Of a DNA stretch of 20,995 nucleotides, positions 7,440 to 14,643 are shown piece after piece. The DNA lies in assembly GCA_035640475.1 (NCBI GenBank), contig DASQWC010000183.1:1-20995 (forward strand), in the 5' to 3' direction. A model generated the notes under the pieces. The model worked only from the letters and a program-made list of their open reading frames with translations, was not told the DNA's origin and searched no databases. Position numbers and translations under genes: made by a program. Numbering within the stretch: the stretch's first letter is position 1; each line of letters opens with the position of its first letter. This DNA comes from DASQWC01 sp035640475 (lineage in GTDB: Bacteria; Actinomycetota; JAICYB01).

Positions 7440-8468
7440 TTGTCGGTCGATCTCGGCGCTCTCAGCGGACTCGCCGACCGCGTTCACACCGGAGAGCTAC
7501 GAAACCTTCACGCCGTGCTCGTCGTGCAGCACGGCGAGCCGGTCTTCGAGGCGCACTTCTCCGGACCCGACCAGAACATCGTCGACTTGGTGACCGGGAA
7601 GTCGGGAGCTTCCGCGTACACTCCCGGCGCCCTGCACGACGTCCGGTCGGTGACAAAGAGCGTCACGTCACTCCTCTACGGGATCGCGCTGGCCGACGGT
7701 GCGGTGCCCTCGCCCGATGCGCCCGTCATCGAGTCGTTCCCCGACTACGCGGATCTCCGGACGGCGGAGCGCAAACGGCTTCTCGTCCGGCACTTGCTGA
7801 CGATGACCATGGGTGTCGAGTGGGACGAGTCGATCTCCTACCTCGACCCACGCAACAGCGAGATCCAGATGGTTCGGTCGGACGACCCCTACAGGTTCGT
7901 CTTGTCCAGACCGGTCGTCGCCCCGCCCGGCGAACGTTTCACGTACAGCGGCGGCGCCACAGAGCTCGTCGGCAAGCTCATCAGCGACGGCACCCGACGA
8001 CAGATCGACGCCTACGCGCGCGACGTGTTGTTCGAACCGCTCGGAATCACCGACTTCATGTGGGCGCGAGCTCCGCACGGCCGGCCGATGTGCGCATCCG
8101 GGCTCAGGCTGCGCGCTCCCGACCTGGCGAAGATCGCGCAGCTGTACCTGACCGGCGGAGTCCACGGCGGCCGCGTGGTCGCGCCCGACACGTGGCTGTC
8201 GGAGTCTCTGAGGCCGCACGTCACTCACGGCGCGGGAGCCTACGGCTTCTTCTTCTGGCTGTCTGGCCGAGGACGCGTGGCTGCGGCGATGGGCAACGGC
8301 GGCCAGCGAGCAGCCGTGATCCCCGAGCGCGACGTCGTCGTCGTGATTCTCGCCGGCAACTACGACGACTTCGGGCCGAGCGTGACCGACCGCGTCATGC
8401 GCGAGCACGTCTTGCCGGCCGTCGGGCTTCCACCGGACGAGTCGCCGGCGCCGTTCCTCGCTCCGTGA
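7440..8468 (+). CDS. Serine hydrolase, class C beta-lactamase fold
   Basis: This 342-residue protein of the beta-lactamase/penicillin-binding-protein-like family is a probable esterase or amidase. The nucleophile motif SVTK lies at 70-73, the second motif is YSG at 169-171, and GNGGQ near the C-terminus probably replaces the KTG-like third element. There is no signal peptide or membrane segment, so it is likely cytoplasmic, unlike true AmpC enzymes or PBPs; antibiotic resistance should not be inferred. The start is TTG at 7440, the base right after the carboxylase stop, so the two are presumably co-transcribed. The substrate is unknown. Confidence 0.88.
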   Translation: MSVDLGALSGLADRVHTGELRNLHAVLVVQHGEPVFEAHFSGPDQNIVDLVTGKSGASAYTPGALHDVRSVTKSVTSLLYGIALADGAVPSPDAPVIESFPDYADLRTAERKRLLVRHLLTMTMGVEWDESISYLDPRNSEIQMVRSDDPYRFVLSRPVVAPPGERFTYSGGATELVGKLISDGTRRQIDAYARDVLFEPLGITDFMWARAPHGRPMCASGLRLRAPDLAKIAQLYLTGGVHGGRVVAPDTWLSESLRPHVTHGAGAYGFFFWLSGRGRVAAAMGNGGQRAAVIPERDVVVVILAGNYDDFGPSVTDRVMREHVLPAVGLPPDESPAPFLAP

Positions 8469-8474
8469 GCCTGG

Positions 8475-8480
8475 TTAGAT
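8475..8480 (+). promoter_or_regulatory. Possible -10 element for leaderless MBL-fold hydrolase transcript
   Basis: TTAGAT ends six bases before the GTG start at 8487, the spacing expected when transcription begins on the start codon. It lies in the 18-bp gap after the serine hydrolase. The match to TANNNT is imperfect (second base T). No -35 was recognised. Confidence 0.25.
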
Positions 8481-8486
8481 AGGGGC

Positions 8487-9137
8487 GTGGATCTGCACAT
8501 CGAAGTCGTGACCGTCACGCAGTTCGCGCAGAACTGCTCGATCCTGTGCCCGGAAGGCGGCGGGCCGGCCGTCCTGATCGACCCGGGCGGCGAGCACGAG
8601 CGCGTCATGGAGGCGGCCGAAAAGCTCGGCGCCCGGATCGAAGCGATCCTCATCACCCACGGGCACATCGATCACATCGGCGGTCTGAACGAGGCGATTG
8701 CGTCGACGGGTGCGCCCGTGTGGCTGCACCCGGACGACCTGTGGCTGTACGAGCGTCCGCTCTTCGGTTTGCCGGCGGTCGGCGTCCCGGAGAACGCAAC
8801 GCTTCTGAACGACGGCGACGAGCTCGAGCTCGCCGGGATCCGGTTCCGCGTCCTGCACACGCCGGGACACTCCCCGGGGCATGTGTGCTTCGAGATCCTC
8901 GGGCAGGAAGAGCCGCTCGTTATCGGCGGCGACCTCATCTTCATGGGTTCCATCGGCCGCACCGACCTGCCGCGCGCCGACTTCCGACAGCTCATCGCGT
9001 CGGTGAAGGAGAAGATCTGGGTCCTGCCCGACGAGACGACGATCCTGCCCGGGCACGGCCCGGCTACCACGATCGGGTTCGAGAAGAAGGTCAATCCGTT
9101 CGTGTCGCTCGAGGCGCTCGAAGACCTCGTCGTGTGA
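8487..9137 (+). CDS. MBL-fold metallohydrolase, glyoxalase-II-like
   Basis: This 216-residue cytoplasmic metallo-beta-lactamase-fold hydrolase binds two metals through THGHIDHIGG (H58, H60, D62, H63), H128 in HTPGHSPGH, D149 in GGDL and H190 in LPGHGP. Size and motif order match the short glyoxalase-II-like (YcbL-type) subgroup, which hydrolyses thioesters such as S-lactoylglutathione or related thiol esters. In an actinomycetote the thiol may be mycothiol or a CoA ester; that is inference. The start is GTG at 8487; the end overlaps the acetyltransferase start as GTGA (9134-9137). Confidence 0.93.
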   Translation: MDLHIEVVTVTQFAQNCSILCPEGGGPAVLIDPGGEHERVMEAAEKLGARIEAILITHGHIDHIGGLNEAIASTGAPVWLHPDDLWLYERPLFGLPAVGVPENATLLNDGDELELAGIRFRVLHTPGHSPGHVCFEILGQEEPLVIGGDLIFMGSIGRTDLPRADFRQLIASVKEKIWVLPDETTILPGHGPATTIGFEKKVNPFVSLEALEDLVV

Positions 9138-9922
9138 CGCAGCTCGTCTCACAGCTCCGGTCGCTCGGCGTGCAACCCGCGATCGTCCTCCTCGTGCACA
9201 CGTCGTTCAGCAAAGTCGGTCCGCTCGACGGCGGTCCGGACGAGCTGATCGATGCGCTGATCGAGGCCGTCGGCCCGGAGGGAACGGTCACGATGCCGTC
9301 GTGGACCGCCGACGACGAGGCGCTGTTCGATACATCGTCGACGTCAACGCGCGATCATCTCGGGATCGTCTCAGAGGTCTTCTGGCAACGACCCGGGGTA
9401 CTGCGCGGCGACCATCCGTTTGCATTCGCCGCGATCGGGCCGCAGGCCGAGTTCATCACTTCTGCACCGTTCGTCCTTCCGCCGCACGCGAAAGACAGCG
9501 GCGTCGCGCGCGTGCACGATCTCGACGGCTGGGTCCTGCTGCTCGGCGTCGACCACGACTCGAACACAACGATTCACTACGCGGAGCTGACGGCCGGCGT
9601 CCCCTATTGGCAGTCGAACTACATCACGGTCCTCGTGGACGGCCGTCCGAAGAAGGTCTTCTACGGCGAGAACGACAGCTGTTGCCAGGGATTCAACATG
9701 GCCGGCGAGTGGCTGCGGCAGAGAGGCCTCCAGCGTGAGGGCAAGGTCGGCAACGCGGACGCGATCCTCGTCCGTTCGCGCGACGTCGTTGATACCGTCG
9801 TCGCCGAGCTTCGCGACGACCTCACGAGGTTCTTGCACCCTCGCGGGAGCGACTGCGACGAGTGTGAGGAGGCGTGGGTGAGCGTGGTCGAGTCGGCCGC
9901 GCGCTCCGCGGCTACCGGCTAA
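9134..9922 (+). CDS. AAC(3)-family N-acetyltransferase
   Basis: This 262-residue protein of the Antibiotic_NAT (aminoglycoside 3-N-acetyltransferase) fold transfers acetyl from acetyl-CoA to an amine. Family blocks seen are VHTSFSKVG (21-29), GTVTMPSWT (50-58), GDHPFAFAAIGP (92-103), LLLGVDHDSNTTIHYAE (135-151) with H148 in the conserved catalytic region, and the C-terminal CDECEEA. The start is GTG at 9134, overlapping the MBL stop; the reading frame is open further upstream but that part is shadow. The 3' end overlaps the convergent LVIVD gene by 11 bp. Many chromosomal members of this family have no known antibiotic substrate, so resistance is unproven. Confidence 0.9.
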   Translation: MTQLVSQLRSLGVQPAIVLLVHTSFSKVGPLDGGPDELIDALIEAVGPEGTVTMPSWTADDEALFDTSSTSTRDHLGIVSEVFWQRPGVLRGDHPFAFAAIGPQAEFITSAPFVLPPHAKDSGVARVHDLDGWVLLLGVDHDSNTTIHYAELTAGVPYWQSNYITVLVDGRPKKVFYGENDSCCQGFNMAGEWLRQRGLQREGKVGNADAILVRSRDVVDTVVAELRDDLTRFLHPRGSDCDECEEAWVSVVESAARSAATG

Positions 9923-11303
9923 AGAGCACGCAGGCCGGAGCGAACGTCGGGTCAATCGCCGTCGCTCGTCCAGCAGCCTGCGACGGCGTGAGCCACGTCC
10001 CCGGGAACGGAGAAACGGGCATCGACGCGTCGAAGCGGTAGACGTCCAGACCACGCTCGACGTCGTTCCCGTAGAGATAGAAGGAGCCGTCCGCTTCGAC
10101 GCGATTGGTCTTCGCGCTCCACGTGTCGGAGTCGGGCAGCGCGTAGTAGCCGATCTCGCGCATGCCGGGTCCCACATTGCCTGCTTGGGCAAGAGCACCG
10201 GCGGAAACACCGGCGAGTCCCGACACGTCGACGACCCGCACGCCGGCGCTGTACCAGGCGATCGTCATGAGCTTCCGCTCGGGATAGAAGCGCAAGACGT
10301 GCGATGTACACCGGAGAGCTTTGGAGAGCGCCGGGCGGACCTCGGGAATCGCCCAGAAGCCGACCTTGACCGGCGTTCGCTCGAGCTCACCGGTGACGTC
10401 GTAGACATGCAGCCCACCGCCCGGACAGAAGCCGTTGCCGGCGGCCCCGTTGGTCTCGTCGGTCACCACGAGAAACGTGCTTTCACCGAGCACCGGGTCG
10501 TCCAACGTGATCGGGTCGGCCTGGTGATGAATGTTGACCGCCGGATCGATGATGCGTCCGATGATCTTCGGATCTGCCGGATCCGTCGTGTCGAGGATCA
10601 GCGTGTGGGTCAACGCCGCGGCGTAGGCTCGTTTCCCGTCTGTGCTGAAGGTGATGTCGTGGGACTCGACCCCCGTGGAGAGCGGCAACTCCTTGAGGAT
10701 CACGGGATGCCGGATGCTCGAGAGATCGATGATCTCGATGGCCGAGGGGTACGCGCGATCCGAGTTGGAGTTGTACATGTAGCGGCCCCCGGGATGTACG
10801 GATTGGTTGTGCGATCCCTGCGTGACCTCAACGAATCCGGCCGTGGCAGGACGGCGCGGGTTTGTGACGTCGACGATGAACGTCCCGTACGCCTTGCGGC
10901 GGATTCCGGCATCCCGATAGCAACGAGAGTCCGGGAACGTGTTTGTCGCGCTGCCGTCGGCCGTGTACGTCACGAAGGTGCGCGATCCGCGGTGGAACAC
11001 CTGGACGTCGCCCTGAGCGATGCCGCAGTCGTAGACGCCTGTGATGCTCGGCCGCCTCGGGTTGGTGATGTCGATGATCTGCAACCCGTTGCGATAGGTA
11101 CCGGCCAGTGCGTAGGACCGGCCCCCGAGGCGCGCAAACTCGATGTCGGTCCCGAACGACGTCTTTTGTTGCCATCGCTTCTCGTAGGCGAGGTGCGCGA
11201 CGTGCCGCATGTTGGCGCTCCCGACGCCCGTCTGGGCGGAGGCGGGCGTTCCGACCAAGAGGACGGCAAGACTCACGACGGCAAAGAACAGACGGCGCGT
11301 CAA
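9912..11303 (-). CDS. Secreted LVIVD-repeat beta-propeller protein
   Basis: This 463-residue exported protein has a signal peptide: positive MTRR, a hydrophobic stretch and a probable cut after ASA (residue 23). It then holds seven LVIVD-like units starting near residues 74 (LQIIDITNPRRP), 142 (FIVDVTNPRRP), 189 (IEIIDLSSIRHP), 235 (LILDTTDPADP), 298 (LHVYDVTGE), 355 (VRVVDVSG) and 418 (LDVYRFDAS), suggesting a seven-bladed propeller. Histidines recur before several units (H165, H170, H215, H259, H260, H335). Function is unknown; the family is extracytoplasmic and probably a binding scaffold. The start is TTG at 11303, chosen because GGAGG at 11309-11313 sits five bases upstream and the signal peptide begins there. 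Confidence 0.9.
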   Translation of the reverse strand: MTRRLFFAVVSLAVLLVGTPASAQTGVGSANMRHVAHLAYEKRWQQKTSFGTDIEFARLGGRSYALAGTYRNGLQIIDITNPRRPSITGVYDCGIAQGDVQVFHRGSRTFVTYTADGSATNTFPDSRCYRDAGIRRKAYGTFIVDVTNPRRPATAGFVEVTQGSHNQSVHPGGRYMYNSNSDRAYPSAIEIIDLSSIRHPVILKELPLSTGVESHDITFSTDGKRAYAAALTHTLILDTTDPADPKIIGRIIDPAVNIHHQADPITLDDPVLGESTFLVVTDETNGAAGNGFCPGGGLHVYDVTGELERTPVKVGFWAIPEVRPALSKALRCTSHVLRFYPERKLMTIAWYSAGVRVVDVSGLAGVSAGALAQAGNVGPGMREIGYYALPDSDTWSAKTNRVEADGSFYLYGNDVERGLDVYRFDASMPVSPFPGTWLTPSQAAGRATAIDPTFAPACVLFSR

Positions 11304-11365
11304 CCCGACCTCCGGTGTGCCGGCAGCGATGAGAATTCCACGTCAACCATGACAGACTGTCGGGC
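11304..11365. promoter_or_regulatory. Divergent intergenic region between LVIVD gene and larE
   Basis: This 62-bp gap must carry both promoters. Leftward, TTGACG (11346-11341) is a good -35 candidate, but no convincing -10 lies 16-18 bases downstream. Rightward, GACTGT (11355-11360) is a weak -10 candidate five bases before the larE GTG. The only clear element is the GGAGG ribosome-binding site of the LVIVD gene at 11309-11313. Confidence 0.35.
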
Positions 11366-12178
11366 GTGAAGCCCGAGTCGGTTCCCGCAAGTCTGGAGAC
11401 GGTTCTCCGAGAGGTCGGTTCGGCGGTCGTCGCGTACTCGGGCGGCGTCGACTCCACCTATCTCGCCTGGGCGGCGAACGAAGTGCTCGGCTCCCAGTCG
11501 CTGGCCGTGACGGCCGACTCGGCCTCGCTCCCCCGAGCCGAGCTCGACGAGGCGCTGCGTGTTGCCGAGAAAGCAGGGTTCCCCGTCGAGGTCGTCCGCA
11601 CCGACGAGTTCGAGCGTGATGCATACCTGCGCAACGCCCCCGACCGATGCTTCCACTGCAAAGAGGCCTTGTTCGATCGGCTCTTCCCGCTCGCGCACGC
11701 ACGCGGCTTCGCGCACGTGTGTCTCGGCACCGTCACCGACGACCTCGGCGACGTTCGGCCGGGCCTGGAGAGCGCACGACGCCGCGGCGCGCGCCAGCCG
11801 CTTCTGGAAGCGGGGCTTTCCAAGGCCGACGTCCGGTCGCTCGCACGCAGTACGGGGCTGCCCGTCTGGAACAAGCCGCAGGCCGCCTGCCTGTCGTCAC
11901 GCATTCCGCACGGAACACGCGTCACCCTCGAAGCGCTGCAACGCGTCGAGCGTGCCGAGGCTGCGATCAGAGACCTTGGGTTCTCGCTCGTGCGCGTGCG
12001 GCATCACGACGACGACGCACGGGTCGAGGTCGGCAGCGATGAGCTCGGACGGCTCGACGACGGGCCGCTGCGCGAACGAGTCGTCAGCGCCGTCCGGGCC
12101 GCCGGATACCGTGATGTCGTGATCGATCCGCGCGGCTACCGAACCGGGGGCGTCCGACTGCCCATCCTGGAGCGCTGA
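11366..12178 (+). CDS. larE: ATP-dependent sacrificial sulfur transferase LarE
   Basis: This 270-residue PP-loop enzyme adenylates a carboxylated pyridinium precursor and donates sulfur to build the nickel-pincer cofactor of lactate racemase-type enzymes. The ATP loop is YSGGVDST (24-31). RCFHCKE holds C95 and C98, and QAACLSSRIPHGTR holds C175, equivalent to the sacrificial cysteine region. Having all three fits the subgroup (known from Thermotoga) thought to bind a 4Fe-4S cluster that carries the sulfur, rather than destroying its own cysteine. LarB, LarC or LarA are not in the window. The start is GTG at 11366 with no Shine-Dalgarno. The NIL gene follows with a one-base overlap (TGATG). 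Confidence 0.93.
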   Translation: MKPESVPASLETVLREVGSAVVAYSGGVDSTYLAWAANEVLGSQSLAVTADSASLPRAELDEALRVAEKAGFPVEVVRTDEFERDAYLRNAPDRCFHCKEALFDRLFPLAHARGFAHVCLGTVTDDLGDVRPGLESARRRGARQPLLEAGLSKADVRSLARSTGLPVWNKPQAACLSSRIPHGTRVTLEALQRVERAEAAIRDLGFSLVRVRHHDDDARVEVGSDELGRLDDGPLRERVVSAVRAAGYRDVVIDPRGYRTGGVRLPILER

Positions 12179-12420
12179 TGCCCAAACTCCGCTTGCATCT
12201 CACGTTCCCCGAGCAGCTCATCCAGGAGCCGATCATCTGGAGGCTCGGGCGGCAGTACGACATCATCACGAACGTCCGGCGCGCCAACGTCGAAGACAAG
12301 GTCGGCTGGATCATCCTCGAGGTGGAGGGAACCGAGGAAGCGCTCGATCAGGGCATCGCGTGGATGACCGAGATGGGCGTGCAGGTCGACCGTCTCCAGG
12401 GCGACGTCGTCGAGTCCTGA
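12178..12420 (+). CDS. NIL-domain small protein
   Basis: This 80-residue protein consists of a single NIL domain (about 4-76), the ferredoxin-like ligand-binding fold also found at the C-terminus of the methionine importer ATPase MetN. Supporting features are LHLTFPEQLIQEPIIWRLG near the N-terminus and the WIILEVEGTEEALDQGIAWM segment. It has no cysteine, so it cannot carry persulfide or a cluster itself; ligand binding or regulation is more likely. Its ATG overlaps the larE stop by one base, so the two are translationally coupled, which suggests a shared role in sulfur or cofactor chemistry. That role is inferred from context. Confidence 0.88.
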   Translation: MPKLRLHLTFPEQLIQEPIIWRLGRQYDIITNVRRANVEDKVGWIILEVEGTEEALDQGIAWMTEMGVQVDRLQGDVVES

Positions 12421-12968
12421 GCCTTCTGGTAGACCTCGGCATCGTGCTGTTCGTCGCCGGTATGGCGCGCTCCGGATTCAAGCGCGGCTTCGTGTTCTAT
12501 GCGATCGATCTGGTCGGCTTCGTCGCGTCGGTCGTCGCGGCCGTGCGGTTCCACGAGATCCCGGCCGTGGCCTACGACATCTTCGGAATGTCACCACACG
12601 CAGCCAACGCGGCGGGCGGACTGACGATCTTCGTCCCGCTCATCGCGCTGACGGCGATCGTCGGCTCGAAGCTGGCGCGGGCGATGTACAAGCCCGGTCT
12701 GTTCACCGCGAATCGTGTCCTGGGCGCGGCCTTTGCCGCCGTGCTCGGCGCCGTCGTCGTCCTCGTCGGCGTGCTCTTCATTCGCACGGTCGCGCCGAGC
12801 GGCCTTCGCCGCCTGGTCAACGATTCCCTGCTCGCCCCGCGGATCGTCGACGCAGCCGCACCCTTGACCGCTGCCGTCGATGATCGGCTCGGACTCGACC
12901 TGTGCGGCGGGCGGCTGGCACGTGCCGCGCCGGAGATCTGCGCCGAGGACGCGCGGATCATTGGGTAG
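12417..12968 (+). CDS. CvpA-like integral membrane protein (probable CTG start)
   Basis: This membrane protein has about four hydrophobic segments: residues starting LLVDLGIVLFVAGM, then FYAIDLVGFVASVVAAV, GGLTIFVPLIALTAIVGS and AFAAVLGAVVVLVGVLFI, with the GFKRGF hairpin typical of CvpA-family N-termini. I place the start at CTG 12417, which overlaps the NIL stop as CTGA, gives 183 residues and keeps the whole first segment, in line with the NTGA overlaps elsewhere. Alternatives are ATG at 12360 (202 residues, 61-bp overlap with an arginine-rich tail) and GTG at 12444, which would cut the first segment. CvpA family members are linked to colicin V production and envelope stress; the function here is unknown. 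Confidence 0.8.
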   Translation: MSLLVDLGIVLFVAGMARSGFKRGFVFYAIDLVGFVASVVAAVRFHEIPAVAYDIFGMSPHAANAAGGLTIFVPLIALTAIVGSKLARAMYKPGLFTANRVLGAAFAAVLGAVVVLVGVLFIRTVAPSGLRRLVNDSLLAPRIVDAAAPLTAAVDDRLGLDLCGGRLARAAPEICAEDARIIG

Positions 12969-12971
12969 CAT
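12966..12971 (+). promoter_or_regulatory. Possible -10 element for infA-like gene
   Basis: TAGCAT (TANNNT) ends nine bases before the ATG at 12981 and contains the TAG stop of the CvpA-like gene. No Shine-Dalgarno precedes that ATG, so a leader of only a few bases is likely if this element is used. No -35 was recognised. Confidence 0.35.
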
Positions 12972-12980
12972 GCGTACCTG

Positions 12981-13283
12981 ATGGCAAAGAAGAAACAACG
13001 CAGGTACAACCCGCCGGGCGGAGGGCGTCCCCGGCGCAATCCGCTCGCCGAGCCGAACATTCCTCAGGCCAACCCGAATGCGATCGAGGCGGAAGGCGTC
13101 GTGCTCGAGTCGCTGCCGAACGTGATGTTCAAGATCAAGCTCGACAACGGACACGAGGTCCTCGGTCATATCTCGGGACGGATGCGGAAGAACTACGTTC
13201 GGATCATGCCCGGTGACCGCGTCCGCATCGAGCTCTCGCCGTACGATCTCGAGCGGGGCCGCATCACCTGGCGGCTGCGCTGA
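12981..13283 (+). CDS. infA: Translation initiation factor IF-1 with N-terminal extension
   Basis: Residues 34-100 are a full IF-1 S1/OB-fold domain: AIEAEGVVLESLPN, MFKIKLDNGHEVLGHISG, RMRKNYVRIMPGDRV and ELSPYDLERGRITWR all match IF-1, which binds the ribosomal A site during initiation. Ahead of it lie about 33 extra residues rich in Lys, Arg, Pro, Gly and Asn (MAKKKQRRYNPPGGGRPRRN and onward). No in-frame ATG, GTG or TTG lies between the extension and the domain; the ATG at the domain boundary is in another frame, so the extension is genuine. The gene is not next to ribosomal protein genes such as rpmJ or rpsM, so it may be a paralogue or a relocated sole copy. It ends 13 bp from the convergent GldG gene. 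Confidence 0.92.
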   Translation: MAKKKQRRYNPPGGGRPRRNPLAEPNIPQANPNAIEAEGVVLESLPNVMFKIKLDNGHEVLGHISGRMRKNYVRIMPGDRVRIELSPYDLERGRITWRLR

Positions 13284-13296
13284 CGACGGATCCCAG

Positions 13297-14643
13297 CTAG
13301 CGCCCGCGGCGCAGCGCCCACACGAAGCCGCCGGCGATCAGGAACAGCCCGGGGAGGAGCCCGGCCGTGACCAGCAGCAAGTACCGGCTCCTGGCGGCCG
13401 TCAGGTTCAGCTCCCGAATCTTCGGAAACGACGGGACGGCCGTCACGAGATCCTCGGGCTGGGTAAGCCAATCGATGCCTTGCACCCACAAACGAGCGTT
13501 TGCCGCGTCGGAAATATACGCATTCGAGGCGAAGTCCACATCGCCGAACGCGAGGATTCGAGTGCGGCGGATGCTCGCGCGCGCGGTTCCCGGTCGCTTC
13601 ACCTCGCTGTCGTCGGCAGCCGCGCCGATCGCGATCGGTCCTTCGCGATCCACCTTCGGATCGAACTCCGTCACGTCCGCGCGATCCAGATAACCCAGCG
13701 GGCTCGTGAAGGCGATGCCGGTCACGGTCAGTCCTGGGTTGCCGGTGTCGCGCGTGTCGACGCCCATGGCGCCCGGAAAGAAGGTCGGGCCGAGACCTCG
13801 CACCGGTGCGCTGCCCCCCGCGTAGCGGCTGACGATCGGCGTCGTGACGTCGGTCGGCAGATGTGACGCGGAGTCGCCCTCGAGGATCACGCCGCGCTCG
13901 AAGCGAATCCCCCACGGCTCGGTCAACGGCGTCAGGTTGGTGTTCGCATCCGGGTCGGCGAGCGCGAAGAGCTTTCCGCCGCCGGCCAGATACGAGCGTA
14001 TGGTCCGAACGACCGACGTTGCCGGACGAGTCGTCGGCGCCGCGAAGATGACCGCGTCGCACCGCCCGATGCCGCGACCCGCAAGAAGGTTCACGGTTCT
14101 TGTGCGATAGCCGTTGCTCGTCAGCAGCGCCGCAGCTCGCGAATACCCGGTCCCCTCGGAGGCCTCGGGTTCGCGTTCCCCGTGGCCGGCTGCGAAGCAT
14201 ACGGTGGCATCGACTCCGCGCACGAGGCGCGCAAGAGCCGACGTGATGTCGATCTCGATCGTGTATTGCGCCGTTTCGATCCGCTTGGGGTCGGCCACGT
14301 CCTGGACGGCCGCCGAGCCGATCTCGGAGACGCCGAGCCGCTGAGCTTCTCCCGGCGCGAGCTGCGGGTCGAGGACGCGGAACGTGATGCGCCGGTTCGC
14401 CCGCCGGTAGCGGGACAACAGTGTCGCCGCTTCGACGCGTCCGGGTGCTTCGCGCGGGAAGAAAGCGGTGATCTCGATACGACGGCTCACGTCGCGCAGG
14501 ACACGACGTGTCTCGGACGAGAGTGACGCGGAGCCTTCCGCCGTGAGATCCCACCCGATGTGCGCGCGCCCGATACCGACGTTGACCGCAAGCACCACGA
14601 CGACGAATGCCGCCATCCAGACAAAGGCGCGTCGCGGCGTCAT
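13297..14643 (-). CDS. GldG-like ABC transporter auxiliary protein
   Basis: This protein of about 448 residues has an N-terminal membrane anchor (AFVWMAAFVVVVLAVNVGIG), a long extracytoplasmic region with the GldG/IFT52-like fold, and a C-terminal membrane segment (LLLVTAGLLPGLFLIAGGF) ending in RRGR. Family marks are the WDLTAEGSASLS start of the outer region and VCFAAGHGEREP. Such proteins accompany ABC-2 transporters and are known from Bacteroidota gliding as GldG, but occur widely in other phyla with unknown roles. I prefer ATG at 14643, with GGAG (14650-14653) six bases upstream and an ATGA overlap with the permease stop, over ATG at 14649. It is the last gene of the leftward operon in this window. 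Confidence 0.87.
   Translation of the reverse strand: MTPRRAFVWMAAFVVVVLAVNVGIGRAHIGWDLTAEGSASLSSETRRVLRDVSRRIEITAFFPREAPGRVEAATLLSRYRRANRRITFRVLDPQLAPGEAQRLGVSEIGSAAVQDVADPKRIETAQYTIEIDITSALARLVRGVDATVCFAAGHGEREPEASEGTGYSRAAALLTSNGYRTRTVNLLAGRGIGRCDAVIFAAPTTRPATSVVRTIRSYLAGGGKLFALADPDANTNLTPLTEPWGIRFERGVILEGDSASHLPTDVTTPIVSRYAGGSAPVRGLGPTFFPGAMGVDTRDTGNPGLTVTGIAFTSPLGYLDRADVTEFDPKVDREGPIAIGAAADDSEVKRPGTARASIRRTRILAFGDVDFASNAYISDAANARLWVQGIDWLTQPEDLVTAVPSFPKIRELNLTAARSRYLLLVTAGLLPGLFLIAGGFVWALRRGR

Noticed and set aside
6596..8482. 628-codon plus-strand frame spanning two genes
   Set aside because: It runs in another frame through the biotin carboxylase and serine hydrolase genes, is Arg-rich, and has no motif.
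7440..9922. Antibiotic resistance island
   Set aside because: Folds suggest it, but there is no signal peptide on the serine hydrolase, the MBL protein is glyoxalase-II-like, the AAC(3)-family substrate is unknown, and no mobile element is present.
13284..13296. Bidirectional terminator between infA and the GldG-like gene
   Set aside because: The gap is only 13 bases and no stem-loop with a T-run is visible.
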